Source: Sycon ciliatum (taxonomy: Eukaryota > Porifera > Calcarea > Leucosolenida > Sycettidae). From it: a stretch of 64,000 nt of DNA. A program made the translations under genes and the position numbers. Shown piece by piece: positions 21,678 through 32,432 of this stretch. Under the pieces are notes generated by a model that had not been told where the DNA came from, searched no databases, and saw only the letters and a list, made by a program, of their open reading frames with translations. Each line of letters starts with the position of its first letter. Position 1 is the stretch's first letter. Location of the stretch: positions 20,139,158 to 20,203,157 of the forward strand of contig NC_088645.1 of NCBI RefSeq assembly GCF_964019385.1, written 5' to 3'.

Positions 21678-23089
21678 TCACACCCAACTGGCTGCAGTTG
21701 TTGGTGTGACTTCATCGTACACAGGGCTAGCCTGGAGTATAACTTGATCACTCGGCGCCAGACCACGCAGTGGAGATACTTGACAAAGGACCTGATGGTA
21801 GGGGATAGGAAGTACCGAATCCGTCGGTGCACGTCTATCAGCTTGAGGGAATTGGCAGTTGCCTACAGCTGGGAGGTGATATCCAGCCGAAAGGGAAGTT
21901 AATCCCTGCTTGGTTGTGCTGCAAACGTCCATACCTTCATAACAGTGGTCGGAGATATTGGACGACCTTTCTGTGTGCTGACCACCAGGCACGGATGAAC
22001 ACGGATCAGTCCCACTACATAGAATGTTGTCCATGCTGCGACATCTTTTCTTCTGCCTTGTGGATGGGTCAACGCGTCCGCCATGCCGTTGTGGCAGTGG
22101 TTTATGCAACACTGTTGCCGCAGCGGTTGGTCTGACCAATCGTGAGACATCTGTGCCAGTTTTCTTCGTAGGAACAGATGTTCCAGACATCTCTATGTCC
22201 CTTGACAGTGGACGACTCTCTGAGTCTAACCGTTTAGGAAGCAGGTCGAAGTATGGCACCATTTGCCTTGGACTGGATTGTTGCGAGTCGTTAGTGCCAG
22301 TTGCCGTACTATGATATTCCAAGTCATCTATTTCGTACAGGCGAGGTGAATTGGCAGCTGTGCCCTTCTGCAACATGCTGTGGGCGGCACTTTTAGGCCC
22401 TGATTTGGATACATTGTCGCCTCTGGCAAGACCTCTGATCTTCGTGCATGGCCTTACCTCCAAGCCGCCACATTCAGGTCCAACTGCATCAGTGACATGC
22501 TCCTGTTCCTCGACCTCGTAATGAGACTTTTGATTAGCTGGGCATACTACACACGACGCATCCACCAGTTGTGCTTGGTTTTCTTCACCTTGGCTTATAT
22601 GACCATGCTTCTCGCTGACGCTACTTGGGCGTGCGTGCTTGTTTCCCTCCAAGCCACCATTCGTGCGCTTGAATTGTCCTGTATCGGTGAGCACTGGAGC
22701 TGGCTGGCTACCATAGTCGTAGTGCTGAGTGCTGTGAACATCTGCAGAACATGCACCGGGAGCGTTTTTTGTAGACGTACTTTTACGTGTCACGTGACTG
22801 TGCTCTTCGGACGACGACGCTTGGTCCTGGCATGGTGCGCATAGAGAGGACAAGTATGGCTCATTTTCACAATCGGCAAGGCAAGGGGCGGCGGAATCTG
22901 GTGACGGCGGTGATATGGAGACCTTTTGAGGGTTGATTTTAGTGTTCAAGTTCTGGGCATGGAGTTGTCTGCTGACGCGCATGTACTGGCGTCCCAACAA
23001 GATGAGCATAATCGATAGGAGAACGGTCGAAAGCACAAGTGCACAGCCTATAGTCAGGACCAGGCCACTCGAGCACAGCGATCCAGTTC
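21678..23089 (-). CDS. Single-pass membrane protein, TM and cytoplasmic tail exon
   Basis: The minus-strand frame is open for 470 codons and ends in TGA at 21678-21680. A good acceptor (TTTCTGTGCAATTAG|GAACTGG) puts the exon start at 23089, phase 1. The product begins with a hydrophobic span of about 23 residues (LVLTIGCALVLSTVLLSIML...), followed by basic residues (GRQYMRVSRQ) and a polar tail of over 400 residues. That order predicts a type I receptor with a cytoplasmic tail. The tail has Tyr motifs suited to SH2 docking (RLYEID, HYEVEE, CYEGMD, VYDEVT). I recognise no catalytic domain. A signal-peptide exon of matching phase lies upstream at 24158-24293; ectodomain exons between the two are unresolved. 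Confidence 0.55.
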
Positions 23090-24157
23090 CTAATTGCACA
23101 GAAACAAGGCCACAAAGAAATAAATGTCACCTCGCCACCTGTTCACATATAGATGGAATTACACAAAGCATAGCAATGTGCACTTTCATGGAAAAAAATA
23201 GAAGATTACTGCACAACAGGTCCTGACCACATCACCTGAGCAAAATGCAGCTCCCTAAATTCTTCGACGGTCTTTTTCTTTATATGAAAGGAATCAGAAC
23301 ATGATCCTCACTGGTAAAGGGTCGCTGTATTCCATTCACGCCAGACAAAATCTTCACGGAACCAGTTTCATCATGACCAGCCGGCGGTGCGCTTTTCATA
23401 GGAGTCAAGGTAGTAACAGAACACGCTGGACATGTGCTAGACTTCTGCAAGGTTATGGTGTTTTTTTTTATTGTGTCTACCTTTATGAGTCGCCCGCTCG
23501 TCAGCTAATGGAGTGTCTGTTTCAACACAACGCATCCTAGGAAAGGTTCTCCAGGTGCAGAATTGCGATTCGTATGGTAGCACACTGTGAAATTGGCGTT
23601 CTAACGCTTACTGCCTATGATAGTGCAGAACTCGATTACCGAGACTTTGAAATTCTTCCGTGATCTTCTTCATCCTCATGATGATATTGTATAATTATAT
23701 GGGTTTGATTTTTTTTCTACAACGCTACCAGCTTTTGAATGAAATTCAGTTCTGGATTGCAGCATGGAGAGCCACAAAAGAAAACCACTCCAACTACATA
23801 TTTTTTATATTACCGGCTTGTGCCTGTTCAAATTCCCATTGGGCATAAAGTATGCAACCGACGTTATGCACCTAATCAGCGCTGTAGACGTGCAGAGCTC
23901 TTGACGGTCTGGAAGTGGTGCGAATGCTTCAGAGCATACACACCTGCACCATCAATACACTACCCTCGGCAACGCAAATGATTTTCCTTGTAATGAGACC
24001 TGTTGCAGCCCACCAGCTCTGTTAGATTTCACCTAGCGAAACCGTGTGGATGGTACCACTGCAATTGCACTTGATACTGGGACGCCAATCCCGTTTAGAT
24101 TACCGAAATGGAACGGTCATCATCATAATGGTCATCATCACACGCATATGGACTTAC

Positions 24158-24293
24158 CTTTTCCACTCTCCGAATACCTACTAGTGTATTCTACATACGA
24201 GTTTGTTCCATTCCGTGCACCTCGAACTGTCTTGATCGCACCTAACGTTAGCAGCAGGAAATGCACGGCTAATACCCAAGCAACGGACTCCAT
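24158..24293 (-). CDS. Candidate signal-peptide exon of the receptor-like gene
   Basis: An ATG at 24293 opens a minus-strand frame, MESVAWVLAVHFLLLTLGA, an N-terminal hydrophobic core like a secretion signal. It continues through NGTNSYVEYTS (one N-glycosylation sequon) to a donor AAAAG|GTAAGT at 24158. The exon is 136 nt and leaves phase 1, matching the phase-1 acceptor of the transmembrane exon at 23089. Direct splicing would give a very short ectodomain, so exons between 23.1 and 24.1 kb are likely but I could not identify them. Confidence 0.4.
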
Positions 24294-24667
24294 GCCACGG
24301 CCAGTTCAGTCGTCCCTTCTCCCTGGACTCAAGGATTTTCAGGCTGCTGGCTCTCAAACAATAGACTGTCGAAAGCCAAATCACCCTATATCGTTACTAG
24401 ACATTTCTATGCAACTGTGCTTGCAATGATGGCAAACTTACTGGAGGGTCTCTACCGGATAGATGAATCTAGCACTTTCTCGAGGTCACGATATTCTGAT
24501 CATCTCAGCCATTTCGATCATCAATGAATTTCAACACACTGCTCTTAGACAACTAGATACTCCTGTAGAGTCTGGCTGACCAGATTTCGACGCAGCAGGC
24601 ATAATCATCAGATACCGGTAATATCCGCAATGTGCGTGGCACTATGACGCTTGATTGTGTTTCTTGT

Positions 24668-24707
24668 GTGTGTGTGGGGGGGGGGGAGGGGGCAGGGGGG
24701 GGGGGGG
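24668..24707. repeat. Poly-G tract
   Basis: Two G runs (10 and 13 bases) are separated by AGGGGGCA, next to a GTGTGTGTG stretch. This is low-complexity sequence that could fold as a G-quadruplex. Confidence 0.85.
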
Positions 24708-25144
24708 AGTGCAACACTGGTGCCTCATACATGTACCTAAGTATGTGACTGCACTCCACTAACACAGGACTATATGGCTTGATTGTACTGTACACATACG
24801 CAAACAACAGGAGTATTGATCTGCTCGTGTCCACGGCAAACACCAAACAATCAGACCCGTAGGTCTCAACTTATGAGGGTGTTTTGTAGCTTTTCCCCAG
24901 ATGCGGCTCTCCATCGTTTCTCGCGCAAGCGCGTCTGGAGTTTTCGACCGTCTGAGACTTTCGACTGTGACAATGTGGTGCAGAGAGCAGCCTGGAAATG
25001 TGGTCGGCAGATGGAATGAATTGTATTGAATTTATTGTTAAGTTCCGTCCATTGTCTTTTTCCACTCACAAAATAGCATGTAAGTAGACAGATGTGACCA
25101 TGTGGTGAAGTCCAAACGCATCGCCGTATGCGGTGAGTTCGTGC

Positions 25145-25205
25145 ATGTGTGTGTGGATATATATGTGCATCGTGAGTGTGTGTGTGAGCGTGTTTCTGTG
25201 CCTGC

Positions 25206-25284
<79 letters not shown>

Positions 25285-25300
25285 TGTGCGTGTCTGTGTG
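25145..25300. repeat. (GT)n microsatellite
   Basis: Interrupted GT dinucleotide repeats; the purest runs are 25209-25235 and 25242-25282. The long frames across it are artefacts of the repeat. Confidence 0.95.
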
Positions 25301-25399
25301 CAATATCTGTCTTCGGAAGTGACTGTGCAACGGGAGTTGTGTTTGGTCAGACGAGTATATGGCGCGCAAATTCACATCTAGATCGTAGGAGTGTATCAT

Positions 25400-26820
25400 G
25401 AAGCCAAGGTACAGTTTAGATTAAAGGATACTTTTTTCAAGGAAAACAATTATTTATTTGGGTAACAATGAGAGAAAGCAAATCAAAGACAATTGTACAA
25501 CTAACACGGAAAATGAGCACCTAACCATGCAAAATATCTATTCTATATGCGCCTCCGCCACTGCAAGTGTGGTGGACTGATCATTCGAACACACACTGGG
25601 GTTGCCATGCTTATTATAGGATTATAGGATAAAGAGTACATGTAGGACAGGGCCCATGCACGCTTGTATAATAATATGACATCGCTTGTCTTAACCGGGC
25701 GTGAGGTCAGCAGGTCAACGCCATTATCGCGAGTTGGCCAAGGATTACGAACTAGTTGGGGAAGAAGAAGTAGTTGTCACGTTTGTCCTAGTCTCAATAC
25801 CATTATCTTACGTTATTATTTTACGAGTTGAGTTCGTGCACATTGAAAAAAGAAAGAAAAAGAAGTGCCGGTCAATTCGGGTATTATTGTCTCCCTACCC
25901 TACGCACGCTGCTGTCGAGCGACATACAGTTGTAGGGCCAGGGTGCCTGGGTTGTGCATGGAATTCGAGTCGGATCCATTCATCCAACACTCTAGGTGTG
26001 CATATCACGGGTGCACGACTCTTCATCACTTTGATATCGGACAAGCATGGCGGTACATACATGAAAACAAAAAGCCTGCTATTTTGGGATATTGTTGCTT
26101 TCAGTCTCCTCCATATTGTTGGGCTTCATCTCTCGAGACTTTAGATTCTTATCCGTTCATCAGTCTCTTCAATAAAGTGGAGAGTGACTGCTTCATCCAA
26201 TCTGAATGATGTCTAGGTCCTATTTGTTTTACACTTCACTAACACTGCCCCATCGAGGAAGGAAACACATGAAAAGGACATTACAAACAACGAGAAGGTG
26301 CATGATCCAGGGTATGCTGCTGTCAAACTATGAAACTAGGGCATGCTATGTAGAAAGGCTGTCACGTGACATACATTGTAGCCTTCACATAATTATAGCT
26401 CATAAGAGACAATCAAATGAGGATTATGCATCTGTCGACAACGTCCAGCCATGCCAGTGCGTTCTGGCTGAGCCAAGTTTCTCCGCTTCCAAAAGAGACA
26501 TGTTGAGAAGTAAAAGGTTGTTCCTATTATTGTCTATCCATCTGGTCACTGAACAAACTCTGGGGTTCTTTATATCTGTTGTCTTTATTGCCATTGTTCC
26601 ATAGATTCCAACAAAGATCTCACGCGGTGTTTTAGTTATTGAAACTTCGCTGATAGTGATTAATTCCCAGACACGTGTAGATAATAAATTTCTTGAATGA
26701 GGGTTTACCAAGTGTTAAGGCCGTCGCGAACTCCCTTCGTGAACTGACAACATTATTTTCCTTTAATTTTTTCCTTTTTTCTTGAATTTTCTCCTGCCCG
26801 TCTATCACCTGAAGAGAAGG
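25400..26820. other. Non-coding sequence, no gene recognised
   Basis: A 147-codon plus-strand frame (25701-26144) has one hydrophobic stretch and a Lys-rich run but no family signature, no clear splice sites and no partner frame. I do not call it a gene. Confidence 0.35.
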
Positions 26821-26824
26821 AAAA

Positions 26825-27080
26825 TCTACTTTTTTTTGATTGATTGATTTTTATTTCACGGATCCTCCAGAGGCAAATAGATGCCTATCGAAGGGAGTCT
26901 CGTAAGTAAGTATGGAAAATGAGAAGTATGTTCGTAAGGGAGAAGGGGCAGAAGATACGTTAGAATATAGAGTACAGAAGAAGTCAATTCAGTACTTCGG
27001 GTAGTACATTGCATGCTAATCATAATGAGAATTAGAAAAGCAGCATTGCGGACTACTATAACTGACATATACACAAACTA
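26825..27080 (-). mobile_element. LINE 3' end, minus strand
   Basis: Read on the minus strand, the segment ends CCGTGAAATAAAAATCAATCAATC followed by an A run. An AATAAA placed just before a short ATCA tandem repeat is the usual 3' terminus of CR1/L2-type LINEs. No reverse transcriptase reading frame is left, and the 5' limit is uncertain. Confidence 0.5.
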
Positions 27081-27619
27081 TTGAAACTGTCATAGATGTG
27101 GTTAGCCTAGACACAAAAGTCAGGAATACCTTTCAAAGAAAACATAGATTGCGAATGATACCGACGAACAGCAATACTAAATTTCGCTGTTGTAGAGTAC
27201 TTGTGAAAAACTTTTCGGAAAATTTCCAAAGAACCTGAAGTTTGTGTTGCTACTTATTGTTGTTTCCTTCCTTTTTACCTTAGGAAAACATTTCTTGAGA
27301 AATGTGAAAAATTAGAAGAGCAAATGAGCAAATCGGAGAAGTGCTGAGTCTCGAATGTCTGGAAAATAAAATTCTCAACTCCAGGCTGCCATACTCTGGA
27401 TGTACCTAGGTGGGTCAAATAAGAGGTTCCCAGTAACACAGATTCTCACATTCTCGAGAGGCAAATACTGCACATGTCACTGGAAACATGCTCTGGATTT
27501 CCCGTACATATCCCGTACATATCCCATACTATGAAGAATACCCCGTACAAGATTTAGTATACGGCACTGTACGGTAAACCAGTGACATGATACTCCTAAG
27601 GGGGTGATTATAAAGCTCC

Positions 27620-27672
27620 AGTCCGGGCTGGTCGACGGGATCTCGGGGTTGTACACAAATCCACACAAAACC
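27620..27672 (+). repeat. Relic of family A
   Basis: CCGGGCTGGTCGACGGGATCTCGG followed by TACACAAATCCACACAAAA matches the CGGGCTGGTCGAC module of family A, with a deletion of the GGCGGCCCAGCCAGCC part. Confidence 0.65.
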
Positions 27673-27675
27673 TGT

Positions 27676-28375
27676 GGTGCGTTTACATGGAAAGCGGGCT
27701 GGCCCGGCGAGGCGGGATCCCGCCTCGAGGCACCTGGGATCCCGGCTAGGCGGGCCAGAAAAAGCTCATAATAATATTATTATAAACAGACCAGCCCGGT
27801 CCAGAGATGTATTATTATGGTGTCGACACGGCGTTCATACTACAAAATAGGTACTTTTACCTTTTGAGGGAAGTTACAAGGAGGATTCCCGATATTGAGG
27901 ATTCCCGAAAATCTATAAAGCTTTTTGTACAACAAGAAGGACGTGCAGTGAGCACTGTTTATTTGTCGACATGCATGATTTAAATTAAAATGGAAGGGAA
28001 ACTGCTTGCAAAATACTTTGATATGGACAGCTAAAAATGTGAAAAACAGGAAAAAATAAACGAGGTGATACAACACACCAAACATGTGCCACAGCGCGAA
28101 AAGAAATCAGCAGAAGAATACATTGTGTGGGAAAAACAGTTTTTAGGTTTATAACCTGAGTATGGCTTGCAGCTCTGCGTTTCAGCCCGGGGCAGCACAC
28201 TGCAGTCGTAGTGTGTTTGCTGCATACTCACATCGGGCTGGCATGTGCTCAGCGTATTATAAACTCACTGTGGGCTGGCGACCAGCCTGGCCTTGCACAT
28301 GTAAACACCCTTGGCGGGCTGGCCCGCTCGCTCCAGCCCGAGCTGGAGTTGCACAGATAATAGGCCCCTTTAATA
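27676..28375. mobile_element. GC-rich MITE remnants
   Basis: TGCGTTTACATGG at 27679 opens a segment with the palindromic stretch GGCGGGATCCCGCC, and GCACATGTAAACACCC lies at about 28296. These resemble the GGCTGTGTTTACATG termini of the next element, so this is probably an older, broken member of the same MITE group. Confidence 0.45.
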
Positions 28376-28789
28376 GGCTGTGTTTACATGAAGCGTTTCA
28401 ACCCGCCATGTACACAAAGTGAATGGCTCGTTGAATGGCTCGTTTACATGACGCATTGCGCTTGACCCGGGTTGAAATTTCGCCCCGGGTTGATTTCAAC
28501 CCCCCCCCCCCCCAAGGGGAACGTTGAAATCAACCCGGGTCAAGAAAATCGTACAAACGTACTTCTGTGCGTACCTCGCGCCAGGTTTGAACAGCACTGC
28601 AGATGCAAATTTCGCGCGAACGGATTCACGTGACCCTACAGGACTGTAGAAGTGGACTTTTGGCGGCATATCAGTATTTGACCCGGGTCAACTGTTTTCA
28701 TGTAAACTCTCACCTCTTTTGTCTATCGTACAGACTTTCATCCCGGGCTGAACTCGACCCGGGTTGAAATTTCTCATGTAAACACAGCC
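28376..28789. mobile_element. MITE with GGCTGTGTTTACATG termini, copy 1
   Basis: The 414-bp element begins GGCTGTGTTTACATGA and ends TCATGTAAACACAGCC, with CCCGGGTT/AACCCGGG blocks next to the ends. The flanking triplets are ATA and TTA, one mismatch from a TWA duplication. A C14 run at about 28501 lies inside. A second copy at 55828 shares the GTACTTCTGTGCGT and TTCGCGCGAACGGATTCACG interior. Confidence 0.8.
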
Positions 28790-28841
28790 TTATCCTTATT
28801 TCCTGTAGACTGTATTTGAAGGTTTCTCCCAAAGTACTAGT

Positions 28842-29119
28842 AGTACATAACCCCCAGAGTGTGCAACGCCGATCCAGCTCTGCACAGGGTCTTGGTCGAG
28901 CGGAATCGGATCTTCTGATGTCATGCGTACACTCCACACCAGCGCAAGGCCGGTCTCGAGGCAGGGTACCATTGTTTTCGATCCAAGAGCACCCGCGGCT
29001 CCCCGGGTTCCCCTCCGATGTGTACGGTATTATGACGCAAAGATCCGATTACGCTCGACCAAGACCCTATGCAGAGCTGGATCAAGCGTTGCACACTCTG
29101 GGGGATTATGTACTCTTGA
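28842..29119. mobile_element. Fold-back element, copy 2
   Basis: This copy is close to that at 17550-17831 along its whole length (AGTACATAACCCCCAGAGTG... ...CTCTGGGGGATTATGTACT). The left terminus has lost the CAAG tip. The strong similarity of the two unlinked copies points to fairly recent transposition. Confidence 0.85.
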
Positions 29120-29599
29120 TAACACTGTAATAGTACATAGATACATATCAAGGGAGTTTCCTGAAGGGGTGGATGAGATGAAAGGGAAATGAAAAGGGAC
29201 AAGAGAAATACGTAGCAGAAACACTGCTCAAGAAAACTACAGGAAAACACTGCAGGGTTAAATAGATATTACATAAAAAGCTCTAGATGCGAATATCACG
29301 GATTCCGGCCGTGGAGAATTACTACTTAAAAAATTAAGTAATGGCCCACTAGGCGAAACCGGAACTTAGCAGAAGATCGCCCCCTGCCTAAGCTCTCAGG
29401 GAGCTTGTTCCAGACAACTGATAACCGAAAAGAGGATATTTAACCAAACGCCTTGCTAAGTAGGAACGACACCACCCTCTTGGATCAAGGCGCAAATGCA
29501 GCTCCTGAGCGGTGGGAGGTGAGTAGATCAGACCCACTCCAAAGTGGTCAAAGACCGAAATCCCATTCAATGCATCCATGTGGGTGGTGGCGTTCCTGC

Positions 29600-29851
29600 G
29601 GATGCGGAAAACTGGGCCTTTGGCTGAGCCTCACGCGAACCGTGATTTTTTATTTATTTTTTGCTAAGTATAACTGGTTTGTGTCCCCCAGATCAACACG
29701 TCATTCCTTCTCATTACCCCGTGCCAATACCTCCCTGTTTCAGAAATCTCCTATCTTCTCTGCGTACACTCTCTGGTCTTCCCTGACACCTAGCCTTAAA
29801 GCATGCACAGACATTAAGGAGTTCAAGCATCAGCTTCTTCGTTCTAAATAA
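29600..29851 (+). pseudogene. LINE reverse transcriptase C-terminal fragment
   Basis: The frame ending at 29851 reads RSTRHSFSLPRANTSLFQKS followed by YTLWSSLTPSLK...FKHQLLRSK. This is the usual last 50 residues of jockey/CR1-like LINE ORF2 (pattern LPRxxTxLFQKS..xxLWNSLPxSLK.....FKxxL). No catalytic motif remains. Confidence 0.7.
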
Positions 29852-30794
29852 TCTCACCATGCCTCCCCTTGCAGTACTCTCTTTGTTTCTCTCCTTATTA
29901 TTCAGTTCGACGTGGTCGGCCACCGCCCGACTTCTCATATCTCTTAATTTGCTGGCCGAAAATCCTATATATAGGATTTGAAAATGTGTGCCTTTTATGC
30001 CGTTGTTATTGGTCATCACGACCAATAATAACGACATAATGGTTTTCATGGAAGTTGTAAATATGTTTGAGGCATGAATGTTTACATTTTAGATTCATAG
30101 GGCGATAATATTTCTGATGAATACCTATTTTCCGCAATTATTGGAAATTTGAGCATAATTAATAGTGTTCAGCTGCTGTCATGGAAAGGACTGAAGCAGT
30201 GAATGTGCAGAAGAACATTACAGGTGTGGCACGGGGTGGCTTCATGACGACATATCGCACATGCCGTCATGAAACTACCAATTGTAAGGATAAAACGAGG
30301 TCCAATAAAATCTCTAATCCTTTATTATAATTATAGGATTCGAAAAATAGGGCACAGGCCTTAGTAATACTGGGCAAGGAGATGAGCCTGAGATGTTAGT
30401 GTTTAAAAAAATTATCTTATTCAACTCTCGATATCTACTAAGACCTAGCAAGGAAGAATTGGTCACATGCCTTTTGTTATTCTCATGCCACACCCATTTT
30501 GAGATGAAAAATATGACCACAATCCTATACAAAATCCTATAGGATTTAGCAAATTAAGTATATTGGCAGTCTTCTGACGAGCCAGGAGATGTTGAATTAA
30601 TAATAATGATAATACGAAATAGAGGTTGCGACTTCGGCGATGATTTTGTTTAGGAATGGGTTTGCTCCCACACTGGAGCTCGCGCTATTCTGCCGACGAC
30701 TTGACACTTGACTGACTCACGACTGCCATCCAGAGAACACGAGAAGTCCATCGAACCTTCGACTCGGCAAACCTGCAAGAAAGCACCACTCCCT

Positions 30795-30840
30795 GCTCAA
30801 TACACAGTGTTTCGGGGAATTCACCCCTCATCAGTTGAGC
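30795..30840 (-). ncRNA. Hammerhead ribozyme, inverted copy
   Basis: On the minus strand: stem I strand GCTCAA, core CTGATGA, stem II GGGG-TGAATT-CCCC, GAAA, short stem III ACAC-T-GTGT, then the cleavage base A and stem I partner TTGAGC. The predicted cut lies between 30801 and 30800. All conserved core positions are present. Confidence 0.88.
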
Positions 30841-31280
30841 TTGAGTAGGCTGAGGAAGATTGTGCCTGAAGAGCACCACTTATATAGTGCTCTCCAGGCA
30901 CAAACATCACCAGGGATACAAACTTACAGAGACACTCCGTTTCCAGCGCTACAAACACCTCGTGAACACAAGATAGCAGCGTGAGTCAGTTATCGCTCCT
31001 GGACGGTGAGAACAGACTCTATTTCGTACTGTTGTGCCCAGCGCGGGCGTGCCACTAGCTGGTTTGGAGGTGACAGCGTTGTGAATGACCGAGGGTCCTC
31101 TACGTCTGTTCTCACCGTCCAGGAGCGATAACTGACTCACGCTGCTATCTTGTGTTCACGAGGTGTTTGTAGCGCTGGAAACGGAGTGTCTCTGTAAGTT
31201 TGTATCCCTGGTGATGTTTGTGCCTGGAGAGCACTATATAAGTGGTGCTCTTCAGGCACAATCTTCCTCAGCCTACTCAA

Positions 31281-31326
31281 GCTCAACTGATGAGGGGTGA
31301 ATTCCCCGAAACACTGTGTATTGAGC
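31281..31326 (+). ncRNA. Hammerhead ribozyme, direct copy 1
   Basis: Stem I is 31281-31286 with 31321-31326 (GCTCAA/TTGAGC, 6 of 6). The core CTGATGA is 31287-31293, stem II 31294-31297 with 31304-31307, GAAA 31308-31311, and stem III lies within 31311-31319. The predicted cut follows A31320 (GTA). Beyond an internal loop, CCTACTC upstream can pair with GAGTGG downstream and extend stem I, as in natural type I hammerheads with loop contacts. Confidence 0.92.
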
Positions 31327-31760
31327 AGGGAGTGGTGCTTTCTTGCAGGTTTGCCGAGTCGAAGGTTCGATGGACTTCTCGTGTTCTCTGGATGGCAGTC
31401 GTGAGTCAGTCAAGTGTCAAGACGTCGGCAGAATAGCGCGAGCTCCAGTGTGGGAGCAAACCCATTCCTAAACAAAATCATCGCCGAAGTCGCAACCTCT
31501 ATTTCGTACTGTTGTGCCCAGCGCGGGCGTGCGACTAGCTGGTTTGGAGGTGACAGCGTTGTGAATGACCGAGGGTCCTCTACGTCTGTTCTCACCGTCC
31601 AGGAGCAATAACTGACTCGCGCTGCTATCTTGTGTTCACGAGGTGTTTGTAGCGCTGGAAACGGAGTGTCTCTGTAAGTTTGTATCCCTGGTGATGTTTG
31701 TGCCTGGAGAGCACTATATAAGTGGTGCTCTTCAGGCACAATCTTCCTCAGCCTACTCAA

Positions 31761-31806
31761 GCTCAACTGATGAGGGGTGAATTCCCCGAAACACTGTGTA
31801 TTGAGC
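31761..31806 (+). ncRNA. Hammerhead ribozyme, direct copy 2
   Basis: Identical core and stems to copy 1, displaced exactly 480 bp; the predicted cut is 31800/31801. Cuts at copies 1 and 2 would release a 480-nt monomer. Confidence 0.92.
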
Positions 31807-32240
31807 AGGGAGTGGTGCTTTCTTGCAGGTTTGCCGAGTCGAAGGTTCGATGGACTTCTCGTGTTCTCTGGATGGCAGTCGTGAGTCAGTCAAGTGTCAA
31901 GTCGTCGGCAGAATAGCGCGAGCTCCAGTGTGGGAGCAAACCCATTCCTAAACAAAATCATCGCCAAAGTCGCAACCTCTATTTCGTACTGTTGTGCCCA
32001 GCGCGGGCGTGCGACTAGCTGGTTTGGAGGTGACAGCGTCGTGAATGACCGAGGGTCCTCTACGTCTGTTCTCACCGTCCAGGAGCGATAACTGACTCAC
32101 GCTGCTATCTTGTGTTCACGAGATGTTTGTAGCGCTGGAAACGGAGTGTCTCTGTAGGTTTGTATCCCTGGTGATGTTTGTGCCTGGAGAGCACTATATA
32201 AGTGGTGCTCTTCAGGCACAATCTTCCTCAGCCTACTCAA

Positions 32241-32286
32241 GCTCAACTGATGAGGGGTGAATTCCCCGAAACACTGTGTATTGAGC
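32241..32286 (+). ncRNA. Hammerhead ribozyme, direct copy 3
   Basis: Identical core and stems, displaced another 480 bp; the predicted cut is 32280/32281. The unit is cut short downstream at 32432 by a family A repeat. Confidence 0.92.
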
Positions 32287-32432
32287 AGGGAGTGGTGCTT
32301 TCTTGCAGGTTTGCCGAGTCGAAGGTTCGATGGACTTCTCGTGTTCTCTGGATGGCAGTCGTGAGTCAGTCAAGTGTCAAGTCGTCGGCAGAATAGCGCG
32401 AGCTCCAGTGTGGGAGCAAACCCATTCCTAAA

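Larger units (their letters stand above)
30613..32432 (+). mobile_element. Hammerhead-ribozyme repeat locus, 480-bp unit
   Basis: An inverted copy (30613-31015) faces the first direct copy across a 90-nt loop (31016-31105). From 31016 the sequence repeats with an exact 480-bp period to 32432, just under three units. Copies differ by only a few substitutions. Each unit has a 17-bp imperfect hairpin with loop TATATAA (first copy 31219-31262) and, about 20 nt later, a hammerhead ribozyme. No protein family is visible; a 64-codon frame recurs in each unit but overlaps the ribozyme. Such ribozymes are known in terminal repeats of Penelope-like retroelements and in retrozymes. No Penelope reverse transcriptase is in the window. 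The array ends abruptly where a family A unit begins (32433). Confidence 0.9.

Noticed and set aside
24866..25399. 177-codon His/Thr-rich frame
   Set aside because: It translates a (GT)n/(CA)n microsatellite.
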